Origin: Isoetes taiwanensis
Taxonomy: Eukaryota > Streptophyta > Lycopodiopsida > Isoetales > Isoetaceae
NCBI GenBank assembly: GCA_021234155.1
Contig: JAJEKV010000051.1
Coordinates: 8,764,105-8,828,104, forward strand
DNA: 64,000 nucleotides
Direction of reading: 5' to 3'
Both the position numbers and the translations under genes were made by a program. Numbering within the stretch: the first letter of the stretch is position 1; each line of letters begins with the position of its first letter. The notes beneath the pieces were generated by a model that was given only the letters and a program-made list of their open reading frames with translations, was not told the DNA's origin and did no database searches. Shown one piece after another: positions 21,221 through 32,774 of this stretch.

Positions 21221-24200
21221 GGGGTATTCTCGACACATGAGTCGAGAAAGTTTCCCAAAAGCTAAAAATCACCAAAACGTCGAGACAATCAAGCATGGAA
21301 AGAGTACTCAACCCAGGGAAGATTCTCCATTATTTGTCCTACCGTCAGATCGCCTATGCCTTGGATATGTGAGTCTTTCCCTTTGTTGCCCTGAGTGTTG
21401 GCTTCCTTGTCTTCAAATTTGCCATCTTCATCCTGGATATTTCCATCTCTTTTTCTATTTTTAAAATGGTAATGAAGCAGGTGCACATATGACTTGATCG
21501 TTTCCAGCAGTGCCGTGTTCCCAACTACTCGCACACGATCTGATCTCCCTCGACCAAGCTTGTAATAAAGTACATGGTAACTCTCAGCCATCTAGGAATC
21601 CTGTGTATTGAACTTGTAGCACCATCAGTGCTAACCTTGTCAAATGACGACATATTCTCCATGAACTTCCCACCCTTCCAAGGTTCCATATTTTCTTGTG
21701 AGACCATGAACTTAACCATGTAATGATGCTCACTTGACTACCACTTATCGAAGTGTATAGGCAGCCGAGAAACCAAAATTAAAATAACATTAGCAAAACT
21801 TGTTGACTTTGATAGGCCAACTCTGCACTCACATTCCAGTTCATATATAAAATACAAGGTTTTCTTGTTGAAATTAATATCTGCTGCCCACTGTGAAACG
21901 GCACTTGTTTGATTGTCGGGCATGCAGAAGATCAGGATACTAAAAGTATCCAGATCGATCATATCCAAACATGTCTTGTACCACTATTCAAGATCTGCTT
22001 TGCCATAGAATGTGGGGTTTCCAACCATATTCATGGCAAATAAGAAGACATGTCTAGGCACTAGTTCCATACCACTTAACCCCTTGTGACCCAAGGTTAC
22101 CAAGTAAGATGGGGAGCTATCATCCATATTAAATAGAACGGCCCTGAATCCAAGTTTGCGCTTGCGAAGTGCCATAGCATGTCCAGAAAATTATTCAGTT
22201 TTGACGTTCTGCTTAAGCGTGGTGGTGACGTAGGGTTGACATAGTCACAGTTTAATTTCTTCATGTCATCAGCATCAAGCGAGGCCTTTACTTTATAGTA
22301 TTCAAAATCTTAGCTCTCGTTGCGGGCAACATTGTAGAATTCTGTGATGCCCTCTTCCAATGCACGTTTTCTCTTTAGGAGATTGCATAGTGCTTTGCAT
22401 CCTGCATTTTTAAGCTCATTGTCTTCCTTAGCAAAATATTCACATCTAGTATTTTGCTTTGTAGATCATGCATTTCCTTGTCCGTTAAGCCCTGTATCCT
22501 CTTCATAAATTGCTGGTCGAACAATTTTGGGTCTGGCCTTGTCGCCAAACCTTCATTGTTGTCTCTAAACTTACCCCTCTACCATAAGGACCAGATCTCA
22601 GTCCATTTTTCTCAGATAGCTTCACTGTGCGAACTGAGATCATACTGATAAGGATTCCCTGGATTTTCTTAATGGTTTCTTTTTCTTTCCATCTTCATCA
22701 TCTACGTCATCTTCCTCGTGGCTCTCTAAAAGGACATATCTGAACTTCTCCAAGGTCTTCCACTTGTCTGAAGGAGCCTTGATTCCTTTGGATTCAGATG
22801 GAGGAGATCTGCTTATATAGATGACCAAAAAAGAAAGCTTATGTGGAGATTCTAGTGGGTCTGCACGAGAAGGCAAAAACATAGCATCTGAGGGCTTTCT
22901 CGACTCAGGAGTCAAGAAAGTCCCCCGAAAAAGGATCTGGGCCCCGGGAAAGACAAAAGAAGTTACCTTATATAGCTGGCACTTGCTGCAACTGTAAATT
23001 GATAGTGGCTGATGCTGGCAAGCTCAATGAGTGGCGTCTCGGCAGCATTCTGCACTGCCATTTGCAATATTGATCTTTGATCCATTGCGGGACCTTCTTC
23101 TCTAATTGCAATACTTGAACTGCCCTCAGGGAATGCTGGCCATCCACAACCTAGAATCTCATATCCTTGCCCTTTAGGTCTTCCTCTATACTCCACTTGA
23201 ACAATTCATTTGTAGCTTTGCTGAATGGAATCATGTCTGGCAGCATCCGATCTGATACAGGATGATGCACCACGAGGTTAAAATCTCCAGTATATGAGCT
23301 GCATTAAATTCCCTGTAACTAAGAGGACTACATCATCAATGCACACTTTCAGCCATTATATATCCAGCAGCATTTTGTGGCGAATCTCCAGAGGATAAAG
23401 TTGAGCCAGCCATTCCATCTTTTGGGGCCCCTTCGGCATCAGCTTTATTTGCTCGTTGGGATAAAAGAATTGGGAGTCTGTCCTTTCCTCTTCCTCCTCT
23501 TTTGACTCCTCTTCATCACTTTGCTCTTCTTCACTTACACTCTTCTCTACATGACTTCTCTCATTCTCTTGCAAATTCTTGGTAACAGATGAGTGCTTTA
23601 GACTCTTAAGCACGTTAGATATAAAGATCGTTGTGTTAAGCAATGTGGCATTTTCATGCCGAGCTCTCTTCTAAGACTTCATCCCTTCCTTCATCAGCCT
23701 GGCGTCAGCCTCCTTCATCCCTTCCAAGACTTTCCGACCTAAATTCTAGTAATCAACTAGCGGGGGCTTCTTGTCCTTTCCCTTGGGCTTGCTCATTGAA
23801 GAAGAATACTAGGAACAAACAAATTTTTTGGTGTGGCAGAACTTTCTCTTTGCCATATCTTCGACATACAAAGTCAAATGCTTTTGATTCAGAGCAGTAA
23901 TAGAATAGAGAGGACCATCCTGATCTTCTTGTACTTATCACCCGAACCTTTTTTATCCTTATACTAGAAGAACAAATCTTTCTCCCCTACAGTTATTTCA
24001 ACATACCACTAGCAATCCGCAGGGGTCGCCAGAATCTGTATCTCCAACCCTTCAAGGACGAAAAGCGGAGTTCTAGCACTGGTAAAAAGTGACTCCACTG
24101 AAGATGTTATGAAATGAAACATCATTAGAACACATCAAAGCCATGACTAAGAATTGAAAACTTATCAGGAGCTGTAGTGTTTTGCCTCTTCGGGTTGCTA

Positions 24201-24479
24201 GACACCGGGGGATCTCTGTCTGATCCCCCGACTTGCCTATTCGATGGACTCGACATATCTAGGTAGCTGCGCTGCTTCTTACTGCTCGAAGTACCTTCAA
24301 AATTGCATCTCCTCCGAGAAGATTTTGTGATATTGAGACTGCATGTAAAAATAGGTTCCGGCGTGTTCTTAAATTTGAAATTAAAGATGTATACTCATTG
24401 AAAGCAAAATAGCAGGGTAAGGGTACAATATGGCTATCCTTAACCTGCCTAAACACCAATTCAAACTTCTTATTTATTT

Positions 24480-26800
24480 TGTGGAGCTCAGTTCGACTGG
24501 TGCAGACAAGTTCATCGAGCGCTACCAGCTGGACCTTCAGGATCAGACGTTCGCAATGGCATTAACAACGCTGTAAACTCCTAAGTTTGTATGAATCTAC
24601 GATACCCTTATGAAGCATGAGCAAGTGATCCCAAAGTCTCTCAATTTTTAGCCCAACAATGTCATCTTTGAGTACCACTGCTAATTTTGAGAGGCTATTT
24701 ATTTTAGAAGCTATCAACGGAGAATTAAGATGAATAGCGTATTGGGGCCATATTGCATTATCTCAAAATCATTAGCTAGTTGCCGATCAAAAAATACGGC
24801 ACTGAAGGTCTTGGAAAGTTGGCAATTGGAATACCGTTACTATCTAGAGCTGGCAAAACATGATCAACACCTGGAGCTTGGCGTGTCCCAAATAGGCAGA
24901 TAAGAGTTGAAGTGATGCATATCTTTTGATAAAGAATCAAGATTAGAAAAATCCCCGAATCTAAATACTTTGGGGGAATCAAGGTGGTAAGAACTTAAAT
25001 GGTTTAGCAGATTGCCTCTTTGACTCGAAGGAAGGAGCATCAACTTGTGTAGGGCTTTGAAAATATTTAAATTCTTTTCATTGCAAAAATTAGCCATTTT
25101 TTTAAGGGGAGAAAGAAAAGGAGAAAATTGACAGAGGAAAAGGAATGAAAAGGAGATAAAAATGAAGCAAAGACACAGAAGGAAACTAGACTATCTAATA
25201 GTAAGTGGAAGGAAAACTAAGAAATTGCTAAAAGAAAGCTTGCACACAATGCTTCCAAACTGATTCTGTATATACCTCAACTATAGTCTTATGCTCTGCA
25301 GATTCACAATATACAGGAAGACTCCAATTGCCGAGATATTTTGCATTCTAATGAATTCAAGAAGCTAAGAATCTTTGATATTATTTTCGAATTCTTTAGA
25401 GCTTGGAATAAAGGAATACTCAAGGGAGAAGAGGGAATGTAGAGATAATTGCTTGCAAAGGAATTGGTACTATAATTTAGGGAATGAGCCTCGTGGAAAT
25501 CCACATGTTAATCTCTATCCCTGCTTATGAACCGTGAAGAATTTTATATTCATATGTTGCTTAGATACCTAAGAATTGAGTAAGCGCTGGCTCCCTTGGC
25601 CTAGAATTTGGATTCAATTAGATGAATTTTGAGTTCTCTAAGCAATTTTTTGCTAAGGAAATGGAAAGACACGAAAAAGACAAAAATATCAAGAAAATAG
25701 GCACCCTTGACATTTTTTCCTTTAGACCCATGGTGATTTTCCGTATCCTGCCTTTCTATTTTCTCTTTATCTTGGTTCGATTTTAACCTTAGTGTGTTTT
25801 ACAATCCTCGTTTTCCCCTCCAACCCGACATGTCCTATCGCTCACACGATTCTCAAGCTCCCGCCAGCATAACCCAACAACATTAATGCCTTATTTAAGA
25901 TTTAACATGTAAAATACTCTTTCTAGATTAACAAAAAGACCACAAAAACAATAAATAAATTGTATATTCTGGGTCTGTATGGCTATTCCCATTCAATAAC
26001 TTAAAAAAAAATTCAAAAGTATTTTCCACCAAACCAAAAATTCCCAAATTAAGGAGATAGACTCTTCACCTCTGGTCCTTTAATTCTTCAACCTTTGTTT
26101 CATCCACTCTTCAATCTAAATTCCCTCAGAAGGTATTTAAGAATATACATATGATTCTTGTATGTGTGATTTTGCATGGACATAACATGGCAATCGTGAA
26201 TATTTAGGCCTAATATGACAGGTTAAATGGCCCAAAATTTCCTCTACTTTAATTCTTCAACCTCTCTACCATCACCCTCCAATCTAGTGCGTATACTTAT
26301 TGTAAGAGGTACTATGTTTTAGGAATTGAACAACTATTTGACCACCAAATAATTAGGGGCATGCTATTTTTGACACCATAAATCGCAAAAAGCATGCCCG
26401 GTTTGTCTACTTAGAAATAGAAATAAATAGAGTCCGATCCAAGGCTGATGGGGGTAAAACTTGTTGAAAAATGGTCTAAACTCCTTTTATTTTGGTTGCA
26501 TGGTGAAACTTCTTGTTCGTGCAAATTCGGCCAAAACTAGTTAACAAAGAAAAAAGGGTAAAGCAGTACTTGCTTTCAACTGGATACATGGAGAAATGAA
26601 ATCCAAGAACCCAAGATCATATAGGGAAAACTATTCAATATTTGGAAAATCAAGAAGAACCATTCGATGATCTTAAAAGAAAGAAAAGAAAAGAAAAAAG
26701 ATTTTACCCAAACCAAAAAGGCCCAAATTAACAAGATAATAGACATACAATAAACGTAGCAAATTGAGTAACATAATCTATAAGCATTCCTTATACTGTA
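24480..26800. other. Gene-poor AT-rich spacer
   Basis: No coding motif seen. Contains purine-rich (25.1-25.2 kb) and pyrimidine-rich stretches. The two words CTTTAATTCTTCAACCT and CCTCCAATCTA near 26.08 and 26.25 kb recur, suggesting an old local duplication. Confidence 0.3.
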
Positions 26801-26803
26801 AAA

Positions 26804-27005
26804 TCTAGGTGCCACATTTTCTGCCCCATATTTGATATGGTGTTGACATGTGGCTCTTTTTCTTTACCAAAACTTCAAGTCCCTTTTTTTGCTAATCGAG
26901 AATTTCTAGGTGCCACATTTTATGCCCCATATTTGATATGGAGCTGACATGTGGCTCTTTTTCTTTATCAAAACTTCAAGTCCCTTTTTTTGCTAATCCA
27001 GAATT
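26804..27005 (+). repeat. Tandem duplication, 2 x 101 bp
   Basis: Two adjacent copies (26804-26904, 26905-27005) sharing TCTAGGTGCCACATTTT, CCCCATATTTGATATGG and TGACATGTGGCTCTTTTTC, with only a few differences. This is a simple tandem duplication in non-coding DNA. Confidence 0.9.
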
Positions 27006-27337
27006 TCAAGCCCTTTATTCTGCCAATTAGATATATTCGCAGAATTTGGAGACCTTAACAAAACCAGTAGCTAAGAACTCATCAAATCTCTTTCTTCATG
27101 AGCATGCATGCTCTTTAAATCAATAAAGAAGATGGAGCTTGTGGGCCTGTATTGCACTTGAATTTTACGTCGGGAAATTGGCCACTGGCCGAAGATTCTA
27201 GCTAGAAAATTCAAGTGCAGATTTTCTCGGCCAGACTCTTTGGCTCGAGTGGCCATTCTCTAATCCATTTAAATATTTGTTCATGTTGCTTGTACAAGAA
27301 ATGAACATTGGAAAGTGACACATTATAATAAGTGTAA

Positions 27338-27586
27338 GGGTAATTACACACCAATGGTTATGTTAGCTTAAAAGTTAAAATTTTAAGATAACGGCGTTCA
27401 CACCGGTTTGGTTAATCATTTCTGTTAAAATCAAAGGTGTTAAGGTTTAACGTAGCTGGTTAGGTTAAATTTTAATATAATCATGATGCATACATGTTTT
27501 GGTTACGCTAAACCCTATGTTTTGGTTATGCTAAACCCTTAACGGCATGTTAAAATTGTTAACAAAATGTGTTGTGAATTTATCCC
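27338..27586. mobile_element. Putative MITE related to the 30 kb elements
   Basis: Starts GGGTAATTACACACCAATGG after TAA and ends with a roughly inverted copy (GTTGTGAATTTATCCC). The inside is full of GTTAA/TTAAC words. Its first ~45 bp resemble the reverse complement of 30.06-30.11 kb (ACCAATGGTTATGTTA, then GCTTAAAA). The 3' target duplication is not clear, so the right boundary is tentative. Confidence 0.4.
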
Positions 27587-27589
27587 CCG

Positions 27590-29830
27590 GTGTCGAGCAC
27601 GGTTAAGGCTGTTAACCGCGAGCACGGTTAAGGCTGCTAACCGCGACAATGGCGACGACGGCATAGCTGGGCGACGACGGAATAGCTGGTCCGGCCGAAT
27701 CTCTGCAGCCATTCAGTTTCTCTTTTGTCTTATTTTCGTCTCCAGGTATGTTCTGAATCTTTTCTTTGCATTTATCCATAGGTATGTTCTGAATCCTTTT
27801 CTTTGCTTTGATGGTACTTCTACTTCTCTGTAGTCTAAACTCTGATCTTATCTTCCAAATGCCAAATTCCATCTATAAACATAAGCGTTGCAAGTGGTAA
27901 TTTTCCGGTATTTTTGGATATCCTCTTCAACGCCAAATCGATAATTTACTCTACAAAGCAAAGTTGTATGGTCCCCGACCGAATGGAAACAATGGTCGGG
28001 CATGTTTGAAATTGTGAGAGTGCTAGTATTTTTGTGTTGCTATCGCTGAATTTGATCAGCTATAGGTAGATCAATGGGTAGATCGAAATGGCATGGCACA
28101 TAACATCTCAAGCTTTGAGCCTTGTGTTTAAGAAACAAGAAGAATGTAGAGGATAGATGTATGTAGGAATTGGGCCTACAAGGTTATGTATGCCAAGCCT
28201 CGATCTGTTAGATTTTTAAGGAGCCAAGGGCTTCGGAACAATTCCCGATAATCCCTCCCATAAAAACCGAGCTTAATGATGGTAGTGAAGATTCATCTTC
28301 TACAACAAAGATTTACATTTTTACAAGATTTACATTTATTCCACATTTACATTTTTAAGACTCAATTGTAAAAGAAGCTTCCACATTGCATTCTCGCCTC
28401 CATTCCCTCGATAAGAATAGACCGCCCCCGCTTAAAATTGGCCTTATGTCGGGTCGGGCCGCTTTATTGTGCAAAGACAAAGACATGAACTCACCGAACA
28501 TCAAGTAATGATATGATAATGTTAAGCTAGGTCGGCCGCATCAACATAATCTAGGATGAGATGTGAGATCTAGTCCGTTTTTTACTATGTTTGTTGGCCT
28601 CAAACCACGTGATATGTAAGACACTGGATGGCCCCGCCACAAGATTGAGAGAGATGATAAGTATAGAGTGGCCCTTAGGTGAAAATTGGCCCTTAGGTAA
28701 AAATTGTGCAAAAGCAAAGACATGAACTCTCTCGCAAAGGCATCAAGTAATGGGCAGCGATAAGATAACCGCTTGAGCACATAAAGTGACTAGAAGATTG
28801 ATTTTCAAAATCTGAATTCAGGACCTGAACTATAGTTGAATCATGTCTTTATGAGTAGCAATGGAATGTTTTGAGTCGGAGCATGGGGGCCTCAGCTTCT
28901 TTAAGCATTTCAAGAAAAACATTGCTGAATTTTACAAAATCCAAATGGATGCGGTTTTCCTAAGTTAACCATTAACTTACTAGATATATATCCACACCAT
29001 GCGTAGGGAAATTGACAAGGCCGGGTATTATGAATATTAGCTCCTCGAGTAATAATCAATGTTAAAGTTGAGCTCTCTTTGTCTAAGTTGAATCTCTATC
29101 CAATCTATAGACGACTTCACATCTTCAAGAGTGATATTTTTAATGTCATCATGGATCAACTTGGCAAACAGAGGGAAACATGGTTACACTTGATTTCCCT
29201 TGCAAAGTATCGGGCGCATACAATATGAGCCGCATTGCCAAAATAGTTTTCGTGAAGAGGAGGGCTCCATCGATTTTTTACTCTCAAATTGTAAGGATAA
29301 TGTAATGTTGTGGTGACATGATTTGGCAAGTCACGTGCTTTCGGTCATGGCCTTCCATGCCATGCTAGAGATGGCTTCAAATGCAAGAATATGGCCATAT
29401 GAGTAGGGGCTCAAATGCAGAGATGGCCATATGAGTAGAGATGGCTTCAAATGCAAAGAATATGGCCATATGAGTAGGGGCTTATTAATGCTCAAGGAAA
29501 ACTCACAATAGTTCTTTTTGTGTGCAAAAGGTTCTAAACCCGCACTTTTTGCATATTGCGCCTTGACTAGTTTGCATAATGAATGTAGTTTTATATGCTC
29601 TTTTCAAAGATTTTGACGAACCATTTGGCTATGGTATGACAATTGCAATGCCTTTCATTTCGCACTTTTGAACACGGGATGAGTTAATTGGCATACAAAG
29701 AAAGGAATGCTTAGGATTTTTATAGTGTGTTGAAAGTGTATCTAAAATGGGCCAAAGACTTTGAAACAAAGAAGGTGATTGAACAAAAAAACGTGACTTT
29801 CAACAAAGAACGTGAGCTTTTGATTTTATG
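27590..29830. other. Non-coding spacer with small duplications
   Basis: Contains a tandem pair of short GAGCACGGTTAAGGCTG.TAACCGCGA words (27594-27645), a pair of GGTATGTTCTGAATC words (27744, 27780), and recurring phrases at 28.4-28.8 kb. No gene is recognised. Confidence 0.35.
29368..29482 (+). repeat. Short imperfect tandem repeats
   Basis: The phrase AATGCAxAGAATATGGCCATATGAGTAG occurs two to three times in about 115 bp, once shortened (AATGCAGAGATGGCCATATGAGTAG). The core GGCCATATGAGTAG is perfect in all three. Confidence 0.8.
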
Positions 29831-29835
29831 ACTAA

Positions 29836-30105
29836 ATGTCTAGTGTGAATGCGTTTTTAACCAATTATGTTATGTTATTATATAACATAACTGAATAGGT
29901 GTGCATGCATCTTAACGGATTCTGTTATATTAAAAAATTAACATAACAGTTTCAATCTGTACTCAGTTTTAACAGAATCCGTTAGATTAATATTAAGATA
30001 ACCAAGAGTGCGTAAGACGCATTATGTTAACCTTAATTTAAGATAATAAAAGTGGGGTTAAAATCTATTTTTTAAGATAACATAACCAATGGTCTGAAAG
30101 TGCCC
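29836..30105. mobile_element. Putative small TTAAC-rich MITE next to the Tourist-like element
   Basis: About 270 bp between a TAA at 29833-29835 and the TAA at 30106-30108, dense in GTTAT/ATAAC words and in inverted pairs such as AACGGATTCTGTTA with TAACAGAATCCGTTA. Its right end resembles the left end of the 27.34 kb element in inverted orientation. Its own terminal inverted repeats match only weakly, so the limits are uncertain. Confidence 0.35.
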
Positions 30106-30108
30106 TAA

Positions 30109-31072
30109 GGGTCATTTCCCACTCGCCATTAAGTTAAGTTAATTTAACCGGTTGGTTATCTTTTAACTTAACCGAAAAGAGATTATGCTTTCCCATTAAG
30201 GTCGTTAAGTTAAGACTAACTTAACGGATTATAAAGATATACATTCCCACTAGACTTGTTAGGGATCACTTAGGTTAAATTTAAAAAATCAACTTAACCT
30301 AACATTTACAATGAGTTGATGTTTCACACTAGTAGTTAAGAGGCTTTGTTAGGTTAGAGATAACTAAGTCCAATTCTCACTTTAGTTAAGAGATGCCATT
30401 AAGTTAAAGATATCTAAAGTATTTCTTGGTTGTTGACACCAACAATCCATGAAGAGATACAAGGTTTATTTTCTATCTCTTCTCTTTCTATATTTTCGAT
30501 ATTCTTTATCTGTCTCTATTTTTTTCTCTCTCTGTATTTCTCTCTTTTTTTAACCTTAATTTGGATGTCTCATTATTTTTGGTGGGTGTCACATTTTCTT
30601 GGCATCGGAAAAACCATAGGTACATGCTTCCTGAAAAAAATCTAAGAAAGTTTCCACTATCTAAAAAAGAACTACAAATTCTAGTCATTAGATGTTCAAA
30701 TATGCCCAAAATATGCTGTTCAAAGAGATGAAATAAGCCATTTTCATTAAAAAAAAAAAAAAGAAAAGAAAATAACCTAACTAGATTGTTACCCCTTTCT
30801 CACTTAACAGTTAGGTTAAGTTAGTTCTTAACCGAGTTAAGTGTACCTTTCCTGGGTCACTTAACTTCTAGTTTAAAATAAGGGGTCCAGTTAAAGTTTT
30901 AACTTAACTTAACTTAACTATTATCAGTATGAAAGCAACTTGGTTAAGTTAACCATAGTTAAAATTTAACCAAGTCCTAACCTAACTGGTAGTAACTTAA
31001 GTGCTAGTGTGAAAGCAAGTTTCCGTTATTTGTCCTATTTAACCTAACCTAACTGCCAGTGGGAATTGACCC
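30109..31072. mobile_element. Tourist-like (PIF/Harbinger-type) non-autonomous element with TAA target duplication
   Basis: The left end GGGTCATTTCCCACTCGCC and the reverse complement of the right end GGGTCAATTCCCACTGGC match at nearly every position. Both ends are flanked by TAA on the plus strand (30106-30108, 31073-31075), the 3-bp duplication typical of PIF/Harbinger insertions. The 964-bp interior has no transposase-like frame and is packed with GTTAAGTTAA/TTAACTTAACC words next to the termini, so much of it can fold back. An A-tract lies at about 30.75 kb. Confidence 0.72.
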
Positions 31073-31075
31073 TAA

Positions 31076-32400
31076 GTCTTCTAAGAATAAGTGTTCCAGA
31101 TTATCCAAATAATAACGCTTAGAAAATGACGCATGAGGATCCTAACACATGGTGGTTACTCAACAAATAACTTTTAGGAGAGCGACACAATCCTAAGTGG
31201 TCCTATTTTATCCTTATGGCCCATTCACCAAAACCAAACTCGAAGATACTCAAAATTTGGATATAATTTTTTTATAAACACCTCAAAATCAAGATAGGGT
31301 AGGTTCTGAGTTAGCGTGGCAGAAATATTTGAGGCTGATTTCTATACGATATAAATGTCCAATGCGAAACTTAAAATGTCAGACTATTTAGCAAAAAGTC
31401 TAAAAGCTTTTCCAAAAAGTTCTCCCAACATAGCTCCGTTCTACCACTTGCTCTACATTTCTACACAATGGGGTTATTTCGATTGTGATAGGCATTCTTC
31501 TTAAATGCAATTGTGCATGTTTGGGTAGCAGTGTCTGTAATTTGAGAGGCTTGGAGGTTTCACCATAATTCATGTTAAGTACTTTAAGCCTTCAACTTGA
31601 CTCAACATAAAGAACATCATCGAGTATGTATAGCCTAGTATCGGCTGCCAAGGGATAAGTTGTCAGTTGGGCTGCAAAGCAATGACATTGAGCAACAGAG
31701 AGCACATGGTCTGGTGTGAAAAGAGCAGAATAATTATTGAACAAGCAAAGGAGGTTTGATTTACGCGTGGCATGCTTGCGCAGGGGCCATGCTAATCTTT
31801 ACAAAGGGGTTTCGATTCAGGAGTAAAGGTCGGGTATAGAAAACATTAAGAAGGTGGAAACTTTGGGATGGAAACCATTAAGAAAGTTGTATAATGCTAT
31901 AGTAATATCTTCATTTTTATTTTAAGAAAATAAAAAATGATATCTCCTTGCATTTGAAAAAGGAAAAATAAAAAAGAAGAGGTATACAATGTAGTTTAAT
32001 GGGAGTTGAGACAAGACATTCTTTCCGACCATTGACCTATGTATTCGTTTGTGTAATAGCGTATAGATTCTACATACGTTCCGAAGTGCAAATGCACGTT
32101 GACGCGTTAACGGTCAGGATTCCACAAAAATTCCAAAGCTGATGACGTGACATTCTTCGTCGCCGTTGAAATCCTAGTTCACAAAGTCCGGCTCCCGTCG
32201 CTTGCACAATGCATACTACAACAGGAGTTCTTATTATGGCCCAAATTCTTCATAATTGTCTCCTGATCAGATCGAAATCATGAAGTAATGAGTCGGATCC
32301 AACACCCAAAAGAAAAAGCCAAGAAAATGAAGAGAATCGATGTTTTTGAGCTTGTGAATCTGCTAAAAAACAAGATCTGTACACAAGCACCGATGCTTTG
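31076..32400. other. Non-coding apart from the U6 fragment
   Basis: No coding motif seen. AT-rich, with several A-rich runs near 31.92-31.98 kb. Confidence 0.35.
31758..31800 (-). pseudogene. U6 snRNA fragment
   Basis: On the minus strand this reads AAAGATTAGCATGGCCCC then TGCGCAAGCATGCCACGCGT and AAATC. That closely follows the conserved core of plant U6 spliceosomal RNA (AGATTAGCATGGCCCCTGCG and CAAGGATGACACGCACAAAT) with a few substitutions. The U6 5' stem and ACAGAGA-box sequence upstream and the 3' tail downstream are absent or unrecognisable, so this is a pseudogene fragment, not a working snRNA. Confidence 0.8.
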
Positions 32401-32402
32401 GC

Positions 32403-32774
32403 TCATTGAGTCGGAAAGCCTGTGAGTAATGGACACAGAGCTTGGCCAAACGTGACTCTAGCGGCTAGTCCGTGACCTGCCTCGAGCAAAACAGGGACAA
32501 ATAACAATACGGCTTTCTGCCCAATTCTGACCATTTCTGCAACAATCCCTTTGCAATCCTTCTTTTTAATAAGAAAATGAAATGGGTTTTCCTTTCCGGT
32601 GAGGTCTTTGGTCATAAACCCAAGTGCCAATGCGTCTTTCTTCAAAGCCTCTTTTGCAGAGAGGCCTCTTCTCCATGACAAAAGTTTCTTGATTAATTCG
32701 CCCACCAATGCAAAAAAATGCCCTGTTGCTGTTGATATGTCTGTTTCTTGGAGGAATCTAAATATGTAATGCAT
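32403..32774 (-). CDS. Hypothetical 123-codon ORF
   Basis: An open minus-strand frame. Its product has a basic middle (LIKKLLSWRRGLSAKEALKK) and two hydrophobic stretches near the end (AVLLFVPVLLEA, VTFGQALCPLLTGF). No domain is recognised and no splice sites stand out. It lies about 1 kb upstream of the kinase gene, on the opposite strand. It could be an exon of a decayed gene. Confidence 0.25.
   Translation of the reverse strand: MHYIFRFLQETDISTATGHFFALVGELIKKLLSWRRGLSAKEALKKDALALGFMTKDLTGKENPFHFLIKKKDCKGIVAEMVRIGQKAVLLFVPVLLEAGHGLAARVTFGQALCPLLTGFPTQ

Larger units (their letters stand above)
15550..24260 (-). pseudogene. Copy B: decayed paralogue of copy A
   Basis: Same strand and same order as copy A. 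The N-terminal block is at 23.8-24.26 kb (MSSPSNRQVGG start; TPLFVLEGLE, KHLTLYVED), and the acidic linker at 23.36-23.64 kb (SEEEQSDEEESKEEEEE). The VDGQHS-like block follows to about 22.97 kb, then the K/E-rich block (22.64-22.85 kb) and the central conserved block (21.3-22.6 kb), which includes FRAVLFNMDDSSPSYLVTLG, WYKTCLDMIDLDTFSILIFC and FMVSQENMEPWKGGKFMEN. The truncated FCP1-like end is at 15.59-16.05 kb. It has many in-frame stops (for example before WYKTC). The FCP1 part lacks the segment that should carry KPIMVKRL and IDDS, and about 5 kb separates it from the central block. It is almost certainly non-functional. Confidence 0.6.

Noticed and set aside
31758-31800. Functional U6 snRNA gene
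   Set aside because: Only the core is present, with substitutions; the 5' and 3' parts and promoter are missing.
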